Positions 7,975 to 15,635 of a stretch of DNA of 58,138 nucleotides are shown piece after piece (position 1 is the first letter of the stretch; every line of letters begins with the position of its first letter). The position numbers and the translations under genes are program-made. This DNA is from an uncultured Clostridia bacterium (GTDB taxonomy: Bacteria; Bacillota; Clostridia; Oscillospirales; CAG-272): contig CALWJT010000031.1 of assembly GCA_944381075.1 (NCBI GenBank), positions 1 through 58,138 on the forward strand, read 5' to 3'. The notes under the pieces were generated by a model. The model was not told the origin of the DNA, ran no database searches, and worked only from the letters and a program-made list of their open reading frames with translations.

Positions 7975-8649
7975 CTAAGACAGCGCGCTGCAAATGCTGT
8001 CGAGGACGACCGCATAGGCCGCGCGCGTCAGATGCATATATTCGTCGTTTTGGTAGATGACTTTTAAATACCCGTTTTCATCGACAAGCTTTGCATGGGT
8101 ATCGACATAAAGGATATCCATTTGTGAGCAAAGCTCCGAGATCCAGCTGTTTGCTTCCGCTACCGCTTCGCGCGTCAGCTTTTTGAAATGCTTTACCGAT
8201 TTGTCGGACAGCGGCAGGATCGACTGGACGACGATCTTTGTTTCGGGATTTGCCTTTTGTACGGAAATCAGCATTTCCCGGTAAACAGAAACAAACGCTT
8301 CCTTGGACAGAAATCCGGCCCCGCCGGATACGCCAAGGGTAATGACAAGGATTTCCGGCTTCTTTTGCGCCACGGCGTCCGCCAGCGTAAGGTCGAGGTT
8401 TTCCTCCTCCCAATGGACGCATTTGGTGCGATTGACCGTTTCAAATAAAACGGTGTTGCCGGCTCCTGACCAGACGCGCTCCTCGGGAATCCCGCCGCGG
8501 CACGCGAGATGCGCTGTGGTCGAATCGCCGAAAAAGTAAGCATGGGATAAAATGTCGTCCTCTTGAGCAAAAACGGCCTGCCGCGCGGATAGGAAACAAA
8601 AAACAGAAAAAATAAGAACAAAGCATAAAAGCTTGCACAGTCGCTTCAC
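7975..8649 (-). CDS. Secreted SGNH/GDSL-type hydrolase
   Basis: A 224-residue protein with an N-terminal signal sequence (KLLCFVLIFSVFCFLSA). The SGNH block I is FFGDSTT with the nucleophile Ser, a block-III-like Gly/Asn region lies in VITLGVSGGAGF, and the C-terminal Asp/His region is DEYMHLT. The enzyme should be an esterase or acyl-hydrolase acting outside the membrane; related enzymes remove acetyl groups from wall polymers. It lies 22 bases after the MBL gene and is presumably cotranscribed with it. Confidence 0.82.
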   Translation of the reverse strand: MKRLCKLLCFVLIFSVFCFLSARQAVFAQEDDILSHAYFFGDSTTAHLACRGGIPEERVWSGAGNTVLFETVNRTKCVHWEEENLDLTLADAVAQKKPEILVITLGVSGGAGFLSKEAFVSVYREMLISVQKANPETKIVVQSILPLSDKSVKHFKKLTREAVAEANSWISELCSQMDILYVDTHAKLVDENGYLKVIYQNDEYMHLTRAAYAVVLDSICSALS

Positions 8650-8671
8650 AGAGAGAGATCCGCCCTCCTTT

Positions 8672-9613
8672 TTAATCAGCAGTCAGGCGAGATACCTCTT
8701 TCTTATCGGAGCAGAGAACAATGGTTCCTTCCTCGTCGGTACGCAGGACCGGAATCCCGACCGCTTCCAGCTTGTCGAGCGTTTCCTTATGCGGATGTCC
8801 GTAGGAATTGCCTTTGCCGCAGGAGATGACGGCAAGGTCCGGATCACAGGCAGAAAGGAACGCGTCGCTTGTCGACGTAGTGGAGCCGTGATGTCCGACC
8901 TTCAGAACATTGCACTTGAAATCGGAGGCAGGGAAGCGGGCAAGCATTTCCTCTTCGCTCGCGGTTTCCGCGTCGCCTGTGAAAAGGAACGAGGTTTCGC
9001 CGAAGTCGAGCCGTACCACGACGCTGTAATTGTTGGCGTCGTCCGGATCGACGGCGGCAGCGTCGACAGGACCGAGTATCGTGAAGGAGGCTTCGCCTAT
9101 GGTATAAGTTTTTCCCGCCTCGCTGGGAATATACGTAAGCTCCTTTTCCTCCATGGCAGACAGCACGCGCAGCCATGACTGCGTGGACGCTTCGCATTCC
9201 GGCAGGATGATGTTTTGGATATCAAAGTCCGCAATCACTTCATCCGCGGCGCCGATATGGTCGAGATGCGGATGGGTGATAATCAAATATTCCAGCTCGG
9301 TAATGCCGAGTCCGTTTAAGTAATTTTCAATGTTGGAGGCCGGATATCCTTCGGACGTCCCGGCGTCAATCAGCATATTTTTTGTGCCGTTTTCTGTCGG
9401 GATCCGGATGAGAATGGAGTCCGCCTGACCGACGTCTATGTAGTGGACCTGCAAATCGGTGACGGACGCCTCGGTAATGCTGCCGATCTTGTTTTTATCT
9501 CCTGTCAGGTACTGCCAAGGCTCCGTAAAATAGGAAACCACGGCAAGCACGATGACAATCAGAAGAGCAAGGATGGTTCTTACGGCTTTGCGGCTGCTTT
9601 TTCTTTTTGCCAT
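8672..9613 (-). CDS. ComEC/Rec2-like metallo-beta-lactamase-fold hydrolase, membrane anchored
   Basis: A 313-residue protein. A signal anchor lies at residues about 12-30 (ILALLIVIVLAVVSYF). The metal site HPHLDH is present, along with LFTGDAE and KVGHHGS, the pattern of ComEC-type MBL enzymes; the ComEC membrane channel is absent. It probably acts outside the cell on nucleic acid or phosphoester substrates, inferred from family. The ATG at 9613 has AAGGAG upstream and is preferred to the in-frame ATG at 9643. It heads the operon that continues into the SGNH and RCC1 genes. Confidence 0.88.
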   Translation of the reverse strand: MAKRKSSRKAVRTILALLIVIVLAVVSYFTEPWQYLTGDKNKIGSITEASVTDLQVHYIDVGQADSILIRIPTENGTKNMLIDAGTSEGYPASNIENYLNGLGITELEYLIITHPHLDHIGAADEVIADFDIQNIILPECEASTQSWLRVLSAMEEKELTYIPSEAGKTYTIGEASFTILGPVDAAAVDPDDANNYSVVVRLDFGETSFLFTGDAETASEEEMLARFPASDFKCNVLKVGHHGSTTSTSDAFLSACDPDLAVISCGKGNSYGHPHKETLDKLEAVGIPVLRTDEEGTIVLCSDKKEVSRLTAD

Positions 9614-9803
9614 TGCTGTTGTCTCCTTATTTCTTATCCGCACACGGGACGATTTTCTTTTCGTTCTAAATTACGGATATAAAAAATAAATATTGTAGAT
9701 TCGAATCTATTATACCAAACTCAAAAGACCTTTACAATAGAAAAATCCGAAAAACTTTTTGTTTCTTTTGAAAAAAATTTTTAGAAATTTCTTTTGAGAA
9801 AGT

Positions 9804-9833
9804 GTTGACAACCTCTATCGGTTGTGATAAAAT
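9804..9833 (+). promoter_or_regulatory. Promoter of tRNA-Arg
   Basis: TTGACA (9804-9809), an 18-bp spacer and TAAAAT (9828-9833), 19 bases before the tRNA. Confidence 0.8.
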
Positions 9834-9852
9834 ACCAGAGTACACAAAAAAT

Positions 9853-9928
9853 GCGCCTGTAGCTCAGTGGATAGAGTGCCCGGCTACGAACCGGTAGGTC
9901 GAGGGTTCGAATCCCCCCAGGCGCGCCA
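9853..9928 (+). tRNA. tRNA-Arg (anticodon ACG)
   Basis: A 76-base tRNA with encoded CCA. The acceptor arms are GCGCCTG and CAGGCGC, the D-arm contains AGCTCAGTGGATAGAG, the anticodon loop is CTACGAA (ACG), and the T-arm has GGTTCGAATCC. Confidence 0.96.
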
Positions 9929-9955
9929 TCTTGCGGGTATGAAAATGCAAGTTAA

Positions 9956-9996
9956 AGCCAAAAAGCCTTATAAAATAAGGCTTTTTGGCTTTTTTC
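9956..9996 (+). terminator. Terminator of tRNA-Arg
   Basis: A stem of 15-16 bp (AGCCAAAAAGCCTTA and complement) with a small A-rich loop is followed by TTTTTTC. Confidence 0.88.
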
Positions 9997-10467
9997 TCTC
10001 ATTTTTTATCTTTCAGGGCCGCGTAGCTTTTTCATCTGACAGGACTTGAATCTTTGATCCAGATCATATCCTTTCCCAAATGACTTGCTTTCGATAGAAT
10101 CGATACTGGAAGAGAAAGGCGGGAGGCGGAAAACGGGGGAATGGCAGGTGCTCGATCCGGCTGACAGAGACGCGCTTTGGGGAATGAGCGGTACATGCAG
10201 TAAGATGAGAACGAAAAAGCGAAGGAAAAGCCGCCTCCCGCTTTTATGATCTTCTGCTGCCTTGAGAAGCATAAAAAGAAACGTTAAATGGGAAACCGTC
10301 CTTATCCCAATATCATGGGATAAGGACGGTTTTGTCGGAATAGCAGGGATGGTGTATGAGGAAAAGGAAAGGATGGATTTTTGTCATAATGAAAAAAATA
10401 TAATGGGAAAAATATGATTTTTTAAAATTTTCGACAAATTTCTCTTTTTTTTTACTTTTTATTATGA
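9997..10467. other. Non-coding stretch upstream of the RiPP island
   Basis: No credible gene. The 88-residue leftward frame at 10006-10272 has no recognisable features. A terminator-like hairpin lies at 10293-10336. Base composition turns AT-rich after about 10360. Confidence 0.5.
10293..10336 (+). terminator. Terminator-like hairpin, left boundary of the RiPP island
   Basis: A perfect 17-bp stem, AAACCGTCCTTATCCCA and complement, with loop ATATCA, followed by TTTTG. No gene directly precedes it on the + strand, so it may insulate the island. Confidence 0.65.
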
Positions 10468-10473
10468 TATAAT
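10468..10473 (+). promoter_or_regulatory. Probable -10 box of the RiPP operon
   Basis: TATAAT in a very AT-rich stretch about 100 bases before the maturase gene. No good -35 box is seen at 17 bp, so an activator may be needed. Confidence 0.4.
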
Positions 10474-10574
10474 AAATAAAAAAAGAATTTGGATAGATAG
10501 CTTATTTTTTATAATATGCTTCAATTGTATGGCAGTTTGGAGAATAGATGCCTCGTCTTAGAATGGAGAACAAG

Positions 10575-11897
10575 ATGAAAAAAAGTATTTATTTATTGGA
10601 TTATGAGTCGAAAGATGGAAAATATTATCTTATGAGTACATATTCGGGCAATATAATTTCTATTGATTCTGCTAAAAAGAAGAAATTACAAAATATTCTT
10701 GATATCTCTAATACCGATATGGATAGAAATAGTCCTGTCGTCGATAAATTGGTCTCATTGGGGTTTATCATAGATGAAAATGTGAATGAATTTCAACGGG
10801 TTACGGGGGAACGCATTTTACGTAGCTTTACAGAAAACAATTATTTGGAATTGTCCATTATGCCGACGGAAAAGTGTAATTTCCGATGCGTTTATTGTTA
10901 TGAAAATTTTGAAAAACCCAAAATGAGCAATACTACTTGTGATGCTATTATAAAATATGTAAAAAAGCATATTGCCAACCATCAGGGACTTGTCGTTAGC
11001 TGGTTCGGTGGAGAACCATTGCTTGCGGTCGATGTCATTGAAAAATTGTCAGAGGCGTTTATTCAGATTTGCAAAGACAATCATAAAGTTTATCATTCGT
11101 CTATTACGACAAACGCATATCTTCTTGATTTGGAAACTTTTGAAAAATTGCGGAAGTTTCACATCAATCATTTCCAGATCACGGTGGATGGCGATAGAGA
11201 AACCCATGACAGCCAAAGGGTTTTGGCTGACGGACGAGGTTCTTTTGATGAGATCATGTCAAACCTTAAAACGATATGTGAACATGGAAAAGGAAATTTG
11301 TGGACGATATCTCTTAGGACGAATGTTACGAACCAGATTATCAAAAATATAGAGCAATTTAAAAATGATGTGCTACGTCCTTTTCGAGAGGATCATCGCG
11401 TTTACATAATGCTCAGAAAAATGTGGACAAACAATACGAAAGAGGCGGATTCCCTTATTTGCGACGACCATGAATTCGAACAGTTTATAAATGAATGTCA
11501 AATCAGTGCGCATTCTCTATATTTGGAATATGTGTTTTCACATAATATGAATTTTATGTGCTACGCTGCCAATCCGAATGCCTTTGTCATAGGATCGGAT
11601 GGCATGGTCTACAAATGCACATGTGGTTTTTATGATGAAATTAATCAGGTTGGAAGACTGCGGCCAGATGGGTACATGGCATTGGATACGGCAAAAATGA
11701 GTTATTGGGTTGCTCCACGGGCAGGAAATCAGGAAAAATGTATAACATGTGTAAATTATGCAACGTGTGTGTCCAATGGATGCCCTTATCATCAGGATCA
11801 GCCTTGTGATGGCAAAACACTGGATATCTTAAGATATTATATCCCTCAATTTTTCAAATTGGCCCAAAAGTCAGAAGATTTGTCTGATTTAATATAA
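10575..11897 (+). CDS. Radical SAM/SPASM peptide maturase of a RiPP system
   Basis: A 440-residue enzyme. Residues 1-80 form a small N-terminal domain (LMSTYSGNIISID, then VVDKLVSLGFII) of the PqqD/RRE-like kind that binds leader peptides. The radical SAM cluster motif CNFRCVYC lies at residues 101-108, followed by VSWFGGEPLL. The C-terminal Cys set (KCTC, then CITCVNYATC and NGCPYHQDQPC) resembles a SPASM domain for auxiliary iron-sulfur clusters. Such enzymes install thioether or other carbon-centred crosslinks on Cys-rich peptides. It resembles the Cys-rich-peptide maturase family CcpM as I remember it. GGAGA precedes the ATG at 10575. It heads the operon with the three precursor genes. 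Confidence 0.9.
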   Translation: MKKSIYLLDYESKDGKYYLMSTYSGNIISIDSAKKKKLQNILDISNTDMDRNSPVVDKLVSLGFIIDENVNEFQRVTGERILRSFTENNYLELSIMPTEKCNFRCVYCYENFEKPKMSNTTCDAIIKYVKKHIANHQGLVVSWFGGEPLLAVDVIEKLSEAFIQICKDNHKVYHSSITTNAYLLDLETFEKLRKFHINHFQITVDGDRETHDSQRVLADGRGSFDEIMSNLKTICEHGKGNLWTISLRTNVTNQIIKNIEQFKNDVLRPFREDHRVYIMLRKMWTNNTKEADSLICDDHEFEQFINECQISAHSLYLEYVFSHNMNFMCYAANPNAFVIGSDGMVYKCTCGFYDEINQVGRLRPDGYMALDTAKMSYWVAPRAGNQEKCITCVNYATCVSNGCPYHQDQPCDGKTLDILRYYIPQFFKLAQKSEDLSDLI

Positions 11898-11922
11898 AAA
11901 TATAATTAGGGGGAATTTTATT

Positions 11923-12246
11923 ATGAGTGAAGCGAATGTCTTAAAATATACGGAAGATGAAATGAAAGCGATTGTTCGTGAAGAATTCGAAAAAAATGGG
12001 ATCGATATAGATGATAGGGAATCGCTTGAGCATATGAATTCGTTGGAGTACATTTCTATTTTAGTCGCATTGGAAGAGAGATTTGAAATTGAGTTTCCGG
12101 ATGTGGTATTAACAAGAAATTTGTTTGTAAATATGGAGGATTTCTATCAATATTTAGGATGGCTTCTGGGGCTCAACGGATTGGATGAAGATCTGCTGCC
12201 TGAAGAAATCAATTGGGAAGGGGATGATAATCCATTGCTCATTTAA
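11923..12246 (+). CDS. Acyl carrier-related protein of the peptide maturation system
   Basis: A 107-residue acidic protein shaped like an acyl carrier protein. The helix-2 region reads HMNSLEYISILVALEERF, with Ser40 where the phosphopantetheine arm attaches in ACPs (usual DSL, here NSL), followed by the EIEFPD and VNMEDFYQYL helices. Family knowledge includes an ACP-related protein found beside Cys-rich-peptide radical SAM maturases, which fits this position. Whether Ser40 is modified is unknown; the Asp-to-Asn change next to it raises doubt. A TTAGGGGG site precedes the ATG. It lies 25 bases after the maturase. Confidence 0.8.
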   Translation: MSEANVLKYTEDEMKAIVREEFEKNGIDIDDRESLEHMNSLEYISILVALEERFEIEFPDVVLTRNLFVNMEDFYQYLGWLLGLNGLDEDLLPEEINWEGDDNPLLI

Positions 12247-12417
12247 ATCCTTTTTAAGGAATTAATGCTGTATTTAACTTGAGAATATGAAATTGGAATT
12301 TGGGTTTTGCAGAGACACGGAAAGCGTCTTTTGTGTGCCTGATATAGACTAGACTACTTACCATGCCAAAATTGAGACAAACAAAATATGGTAAAAATGA
12401 AAGAAAGGAGGGGTCAT

Positions 12418-12528
12418 ATGAGAAAAAAACTGATTCGAAAATTCATCAAGGCCAACGCTAAAGCGTCACTGTATAACCGAGAGTGTACCGGCAGCGGCAA
12501 CAATAATATTTGTAACTGCAAAAAATAG
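12418..12528 (+). CDS. RiPP precursor peptide 1 (36 residues)
   Basis: A tiny gene with a strong AAAGGAGGGG site seven bases before its ATG. The 21-residue N-terminal part is basic (MRKKLIRKFIKANAKA) and ends in LYNREC. The presumed core holds Cys23, Cys32 and Cys34 with a Gly/Ser/Asn-rich loop (TGSGNNNIC). It shares the R/K-K-hydrophobic start and the LYN-x-EC signature with the next two peptides, which supports a common leader read by the maturase. The cleavage site is not visible. Confidence 0.85.
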   Translation: MRKKLIRKFIKANAKASLYNRECTGSGNNNICNCKK

Positions 12529-12653
12529 ATTCAAGGAACAATGGATATTAGCAGAATTTTTGCGAATATAGGAGCACAAGACAGTCCGGAATAATTTCTT
12601 AGCTTTCTGAATTTGTGTCATCTGCAATCCCGTATGAAAGTGAGGTGAATTTC

Positions 12654-12758
12654 ATGCGTAAATTATCGCGCAAACTTAAAGTGAACCGGATGGTTACGGT
12701 ATACAATATTGAATGTGCGTCAAGTGGAAGCAACTATCGATGCAAACCTGGTTGTTAA
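12654..12758 (+). CDS. RiPP precursor peptide 2 (34 residues)
   Basis: A tiny gene with GTGAGGTG about seven bases before the ATG. The leader-like part (MRKLSRKLKVNRMVT) ends in VYNIEC, followed by a core with Cys21, Cys30 and Cys34 and loops rich in Ser, Gly and Asn. The arrangement matches peptides 1 and 3, but Cys spacing differs (9 and 4 apart). It is expected to be modified by the maturase upstream. Confidence 0.85.
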   Translation: MRKLSRKLKVNRMVTVYNIECASSGSNYRCKPGC

Positions 12759-12789
12759 TTATGATTTAATTTAAAGGGAGGAAATTAGG

Positions 12790-12894
12790 ATGCACCTCAA
12801 ACTCAAAAGAAAGATTGTCTTAAAAAAATTTGTTGTTTTATATAATATAGAGTGTGTAAATCCGAGTCGATGCGGCTCTAATGGTGTGTGTTGA
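12790..12894 (+). CDS. RiPP precursor peptide 3 (34 residues)
   Basis: A tiny gene with GGGAGG upstream of its ATG. The leader-like part (MHLKLKRKIVLKKFVV) ends in LYNIEC, followed by a core with Cys22, Cys28 and Cys34, evenly six apart. It lies 31 bases after peptide 2. A hairpin follows before the next gene, which may keep peptide transcripts more abundant than enzyme transcripts. Confidence 0.85.
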   Translation: MHLKLKRKIVLKKFVVLYNIECVNPSRCGSNGVC

Positions 12895-12915
12895 CATTTT
12901 AAGGGTTCAAGTGGA

Positions 12916-12942
12916 ATAGGGCGGCATTACGGCTGCCCTTAT
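12916..12942 (+). terminator. Weak hairpin between precursor genes and downstream enzymes
   Basis: AATAGGGC pairs with GCCCTTATT (one bulge) around GGCATTACGGCT; no T-run follows. It fits a partial terminator or an mRNA-stabilising end. Confidence 0.45.
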
Positions 12943-12981
12943 TCGTATGTTAAAATATTTTTAGAAAGAGATTGATGAATC

Positions 12982-13830
12982 ATGAAGCTCAACGATGGCG
13001 TAGTCAATAACAGCGATTATATTAAGGTGTTAAGCTTATTTTCGGAATATGATTTTAAGGAAAGTATAGAAGACTTTGCTTTTGAGTATGTGATCGATGA
13101 TGAACGCCTGACGAAACTCAAAGATGAGTTTAAATATAATGATTTTATAGATGAAGATCATCAATTTCAGTCTATGGTAAAGCTGATGGTGTGGGTATTT
13201 CATTCGTTAAGGGGAGATGGAATGTGTGTTCCACCATCCAAATTTAATGCGGAAACAGTATTAAAGCGTACAAAAAACGAAGGCTTACTTTCAAATTGTT
13301 ATATGTATGCTACCGTCCTAAATGAAATATTTTTGTCCATGGGTTTTTTTTCAAGAATGGTTCGATGTATGCCGGTGGATTTGAATTACGGCGACTGTCA
13401 TTGTGTGACGGAAGTATATAGCGATGATTATAACAAGTGGGTCATTTTTGACGCCGCAAACAAGGCATATTATGTGGACCGGCATATGATACCGCTGAAT
13501 CTTTTTGAATTAAGAGAGGCGGTGCGCGCTCAAAAAACAATATATGTTCCCGGAATGGGACGCGCACAGACGACAGGATTGATGCAATATTGGGCGAAAA
13601 ACTTAGTACGTTTTGAGAGTTATCAAATAAGCCGATATGGAAATGAAAGTGAACTGAGGGACAGCACGATGCTGCATTTTCAATCAAAAAATTTTCCAGT
13701 ATCCGATAAAACCGTGTATTATAAAGATTTTGATATCCGTATCCATCACATTCATACTTCTAATCCTCAGCTGTTTTGGAAAAGACCATATGAGCGGTGC
13801 GAAAAAGTTGTCGGGAGGGCAGAACCATGA
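12982..13830 (+). CDS. Transglutaminase-like protein in the RiPP cluster
   Basis: A 282-residue protein with a transglutaminase-like (papain-fold) core. The triad is visible: Cys106 in SNCYMYATVLNEIFLSMGFF, His140 in DCHCVTEVY and Asp157 in WVIFDAANKAYYV. The residues after Cys (SRMVRCMPV) follow the usual strand. There is no signal peptide, so it acts inside the cell. Members of this fold make or break amide or thioester links; a role in cleaving or further modifying the precursor is inference. Its stop overlaps the ATG of the first ABC gene (ATGA), showing translational coupling. Confidence 0.82.
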   Translation: MKLNDGVVNNSDYIKVLSLFSEYDFKESIEDFAFEYVIDDERLTKLKDEFKYNDFIDEDHQFQSMVKLMVWVFHSLRGDGMCVPPSKFNAETVLKRTKNEGLLSNCYMYATVLNEIFLSMGFFSRMVRCMPVDLNYGDCHCVTEVYSDDYNKWVIFDAANKAYYVDRHMIPLNLFELREAVRAQKTIYVPGMGRAQTTGLMQYWAKNLVRFESYQISRYGNESELRDSTMLHFQSKNFPVSDKTVYYKDFDIRIHHIHTSNPQLFWKRPYERCEKVVGRAEP

Positions 13831-15635
13831 AAACACTGAAATCGAACTTTAAAATGATCGCGATGTGCTATCGGGGCTCCAAGGCATGGGTGATATTAAA
13901 TGCGCTTGACATACTAATCAATCCGATACGGAATCTGACCATTGATGTGCTTCTCATCGGCTTGATCTACAATATGATAAGCGAAGGAAGACCGTTTCGG
14001 ACGCTGGTGCCGGTTTTCGGGGCGCTGATTGTATTCTATATCGGTACGGCGGTATACGAAGGCTTTTTGCATGCGAAAGTGGAGCCGAACGGGTCAATCA
14101 AAATTCAGAGACATATCGACCGCCTTCTATGCGAAAACGCGGCCGACGTAGAACTTTCGATGTTTGACAATGCAAAATTCTATGAGGAAAAGGTCTTTAC
14201 CGTTGAAAACTGTACGAGAATAGCGAAGAAGGCAGTGACCAATACTGCCAGCTTTTTCGCTTATTTGATCGGCGGCTTGATGTCGATGGGACTCATTACC
14301 GGAATAGAGCCGATGATGCTTATTTTTATCGCCATCTCGATCCTTTTTTCCTTACTGATCTCAAAGCGGCAAAAAAAAGTCGAACTGGCATTGAACGAAA
14401 AGCGCTCAAAGCTTTTGGCGCGCGAAAATTATGTCCAGCGCGTATTTTACGGCAGAGAATATGCGAAGGAGCTTCGCGCTTATCCGGAGCTTGCCGAAAT
14501 GAATCTGTCGCTTTTTACAGAGGTGGAAAAGGGAAACAAAAGGCTGACCAAAGCGTATGGCTTAAAAAAGCTGGCTTGCAATTTGCTGTCCTTGTTAAAC
14601 AGCCGTGTGCTGATGTATTGGCTGGTGATGCTGCTTACGGTGCTTTTGATCCAGTATCGCGGGGATATCGAGCCGGGGAACCTGCTGATTATGACAGTTT
14701 CCATCGCGACGGCAGCGCTTTTGATTCGGGCGATCACCAATACCATTCCGGAGATGGCCAATATTCGGAGCTATCAGGAAAAATTCGGTGATTTTCTTTC
14801 CTATGCGAAAAAGCGCCATGAATCGATGGGTTCGGTCAAGATAGATAAAGTGGAAACGATCGAATTTGAAGACGTAAGCTTTACCTATCCTATGGAAGAG
14901 GCACCGGTGCTGCATCACATAAGCTTTCAGACCAGAGCCGATGAAATGCTCGTGATTGTGGGGCTCAATGGCTCCGGCAAATCTACCATCCTCAAGCTTC
15001 TGATGGGCTTTTATCCGCCGGATTCCGGCAGGATCCTTATCAATGGGATCGATATGCGGGAGCTGGATATGGACAGCTATCTTGCAGCGGTGTCCTGCGT
15101 TTTCCAGGATGTTGTACCCTATGCGCTTCCGGTGGAGACGAACATTACCGCCGAAAAATCGGTTCCCGAGGGGGACCGGCTAAGAAAGGTGCTGGTGGAT
15201 GCCTGCCTCAGCGATGCGCTTGACAGGGAAGTGCTGCAAAAGGATCTGACAAAGCAGTTTTCAAAGGACGGCGCGGTATTGTCGGGAGGAACTCTGCAAA
15301 AGCTGGCTTTGGCAAGAGCTTTCTATAAAAATGCCTCTCTGGTCATCCTTGATGAAACGACGTCCGCGATCGATCCGGAAGCTGAGATGCAGATCATCGA
15401 GAGCATGGAACGCATGAAGAAAGGGCGGATCCTCGTACAGATTTCGCATAAGTTGTCCAATGTGAAAAACAGCAATCAGATCCTTTATTTGGAAAACGGA
15501 CAGATCGTCGAGTCAGGTACGCATCATGAGCTAGTGGAAAAGAAGGGAAAGTATTACGAACTGTTTCTCTATCAGTCTGAAAAATTTGAGAGGGAGCAGA
15601 GGAAGCATATACTGAAAAGCGAGGAATGGGCATGA
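13827..15635 (+). CDS. ABC exporter subunit 1 (fused membrane and ATPase domains)
   Basis: A 602-residue half-transporter. About six membrane helices fill residues 20-320. The ATPase domain (about 345-580) has Walker A GLNGSGKST, signature LSGGTLQKLALARAF (LSGGT instead of LSGGQ) and Walker B LVILDETTSAID. There is no N-terminal C39 peptidase domain, so leader removal must come from elsewhere. It probably pairs with the next gene as a heterodimer that exports the mature peptides. It overlaps both neighbours by ATGA junctions. Confidence 0.9.
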   Translation: MKTLKSNFKMIAMCYRGSKAWVILNALDILINPIRNLTIDVLLIGLIYNMISEGRPFRTLVPVFGALIVFYIGTAVYEGFLHAKVEPNGSIKIQRHIDRLLCENAADVELSMFDNAKFYEEKVFTVENCTRIAKKAVTNTASFFAYLIGGLMSMGLITGIEPMMLIFIAISILFSLLISKRQKKVELALNEKRSKLLARENYVQRVFYGREYAKELRAYPELAEMNLSLFTEVEKGNKRLTKAYGLKKLACNLLSLLNSRVLMYWLVMLLTVLLIQYRGDIEPGNLLIMTVSIATAALLIRAITNTIPEMANIRSYQEKFGDFLSYAKKRHESMGSVKIDKVETIEFEDVSFTYPMEEAPVLHHISFQTRADEMLVIVGLNGSGKSTILKLLMGFYPPDSGRILINGIDMRELDMDSYLAAVSCVFQDVVPYALPVETNITAEKSVPEGDRLRKVLVDACLSDALDREVLQKDLTKQFSKDGAVLSGGTLQKLALARAFYKNASLVILDETTSAIDPEAEMQIIESMERMKKGRILVQISHKLSNVKNSNQILYLENGQIVESGTHHELVEKKGKYYELFLYQSEKFEREQRKHILKSEEWA

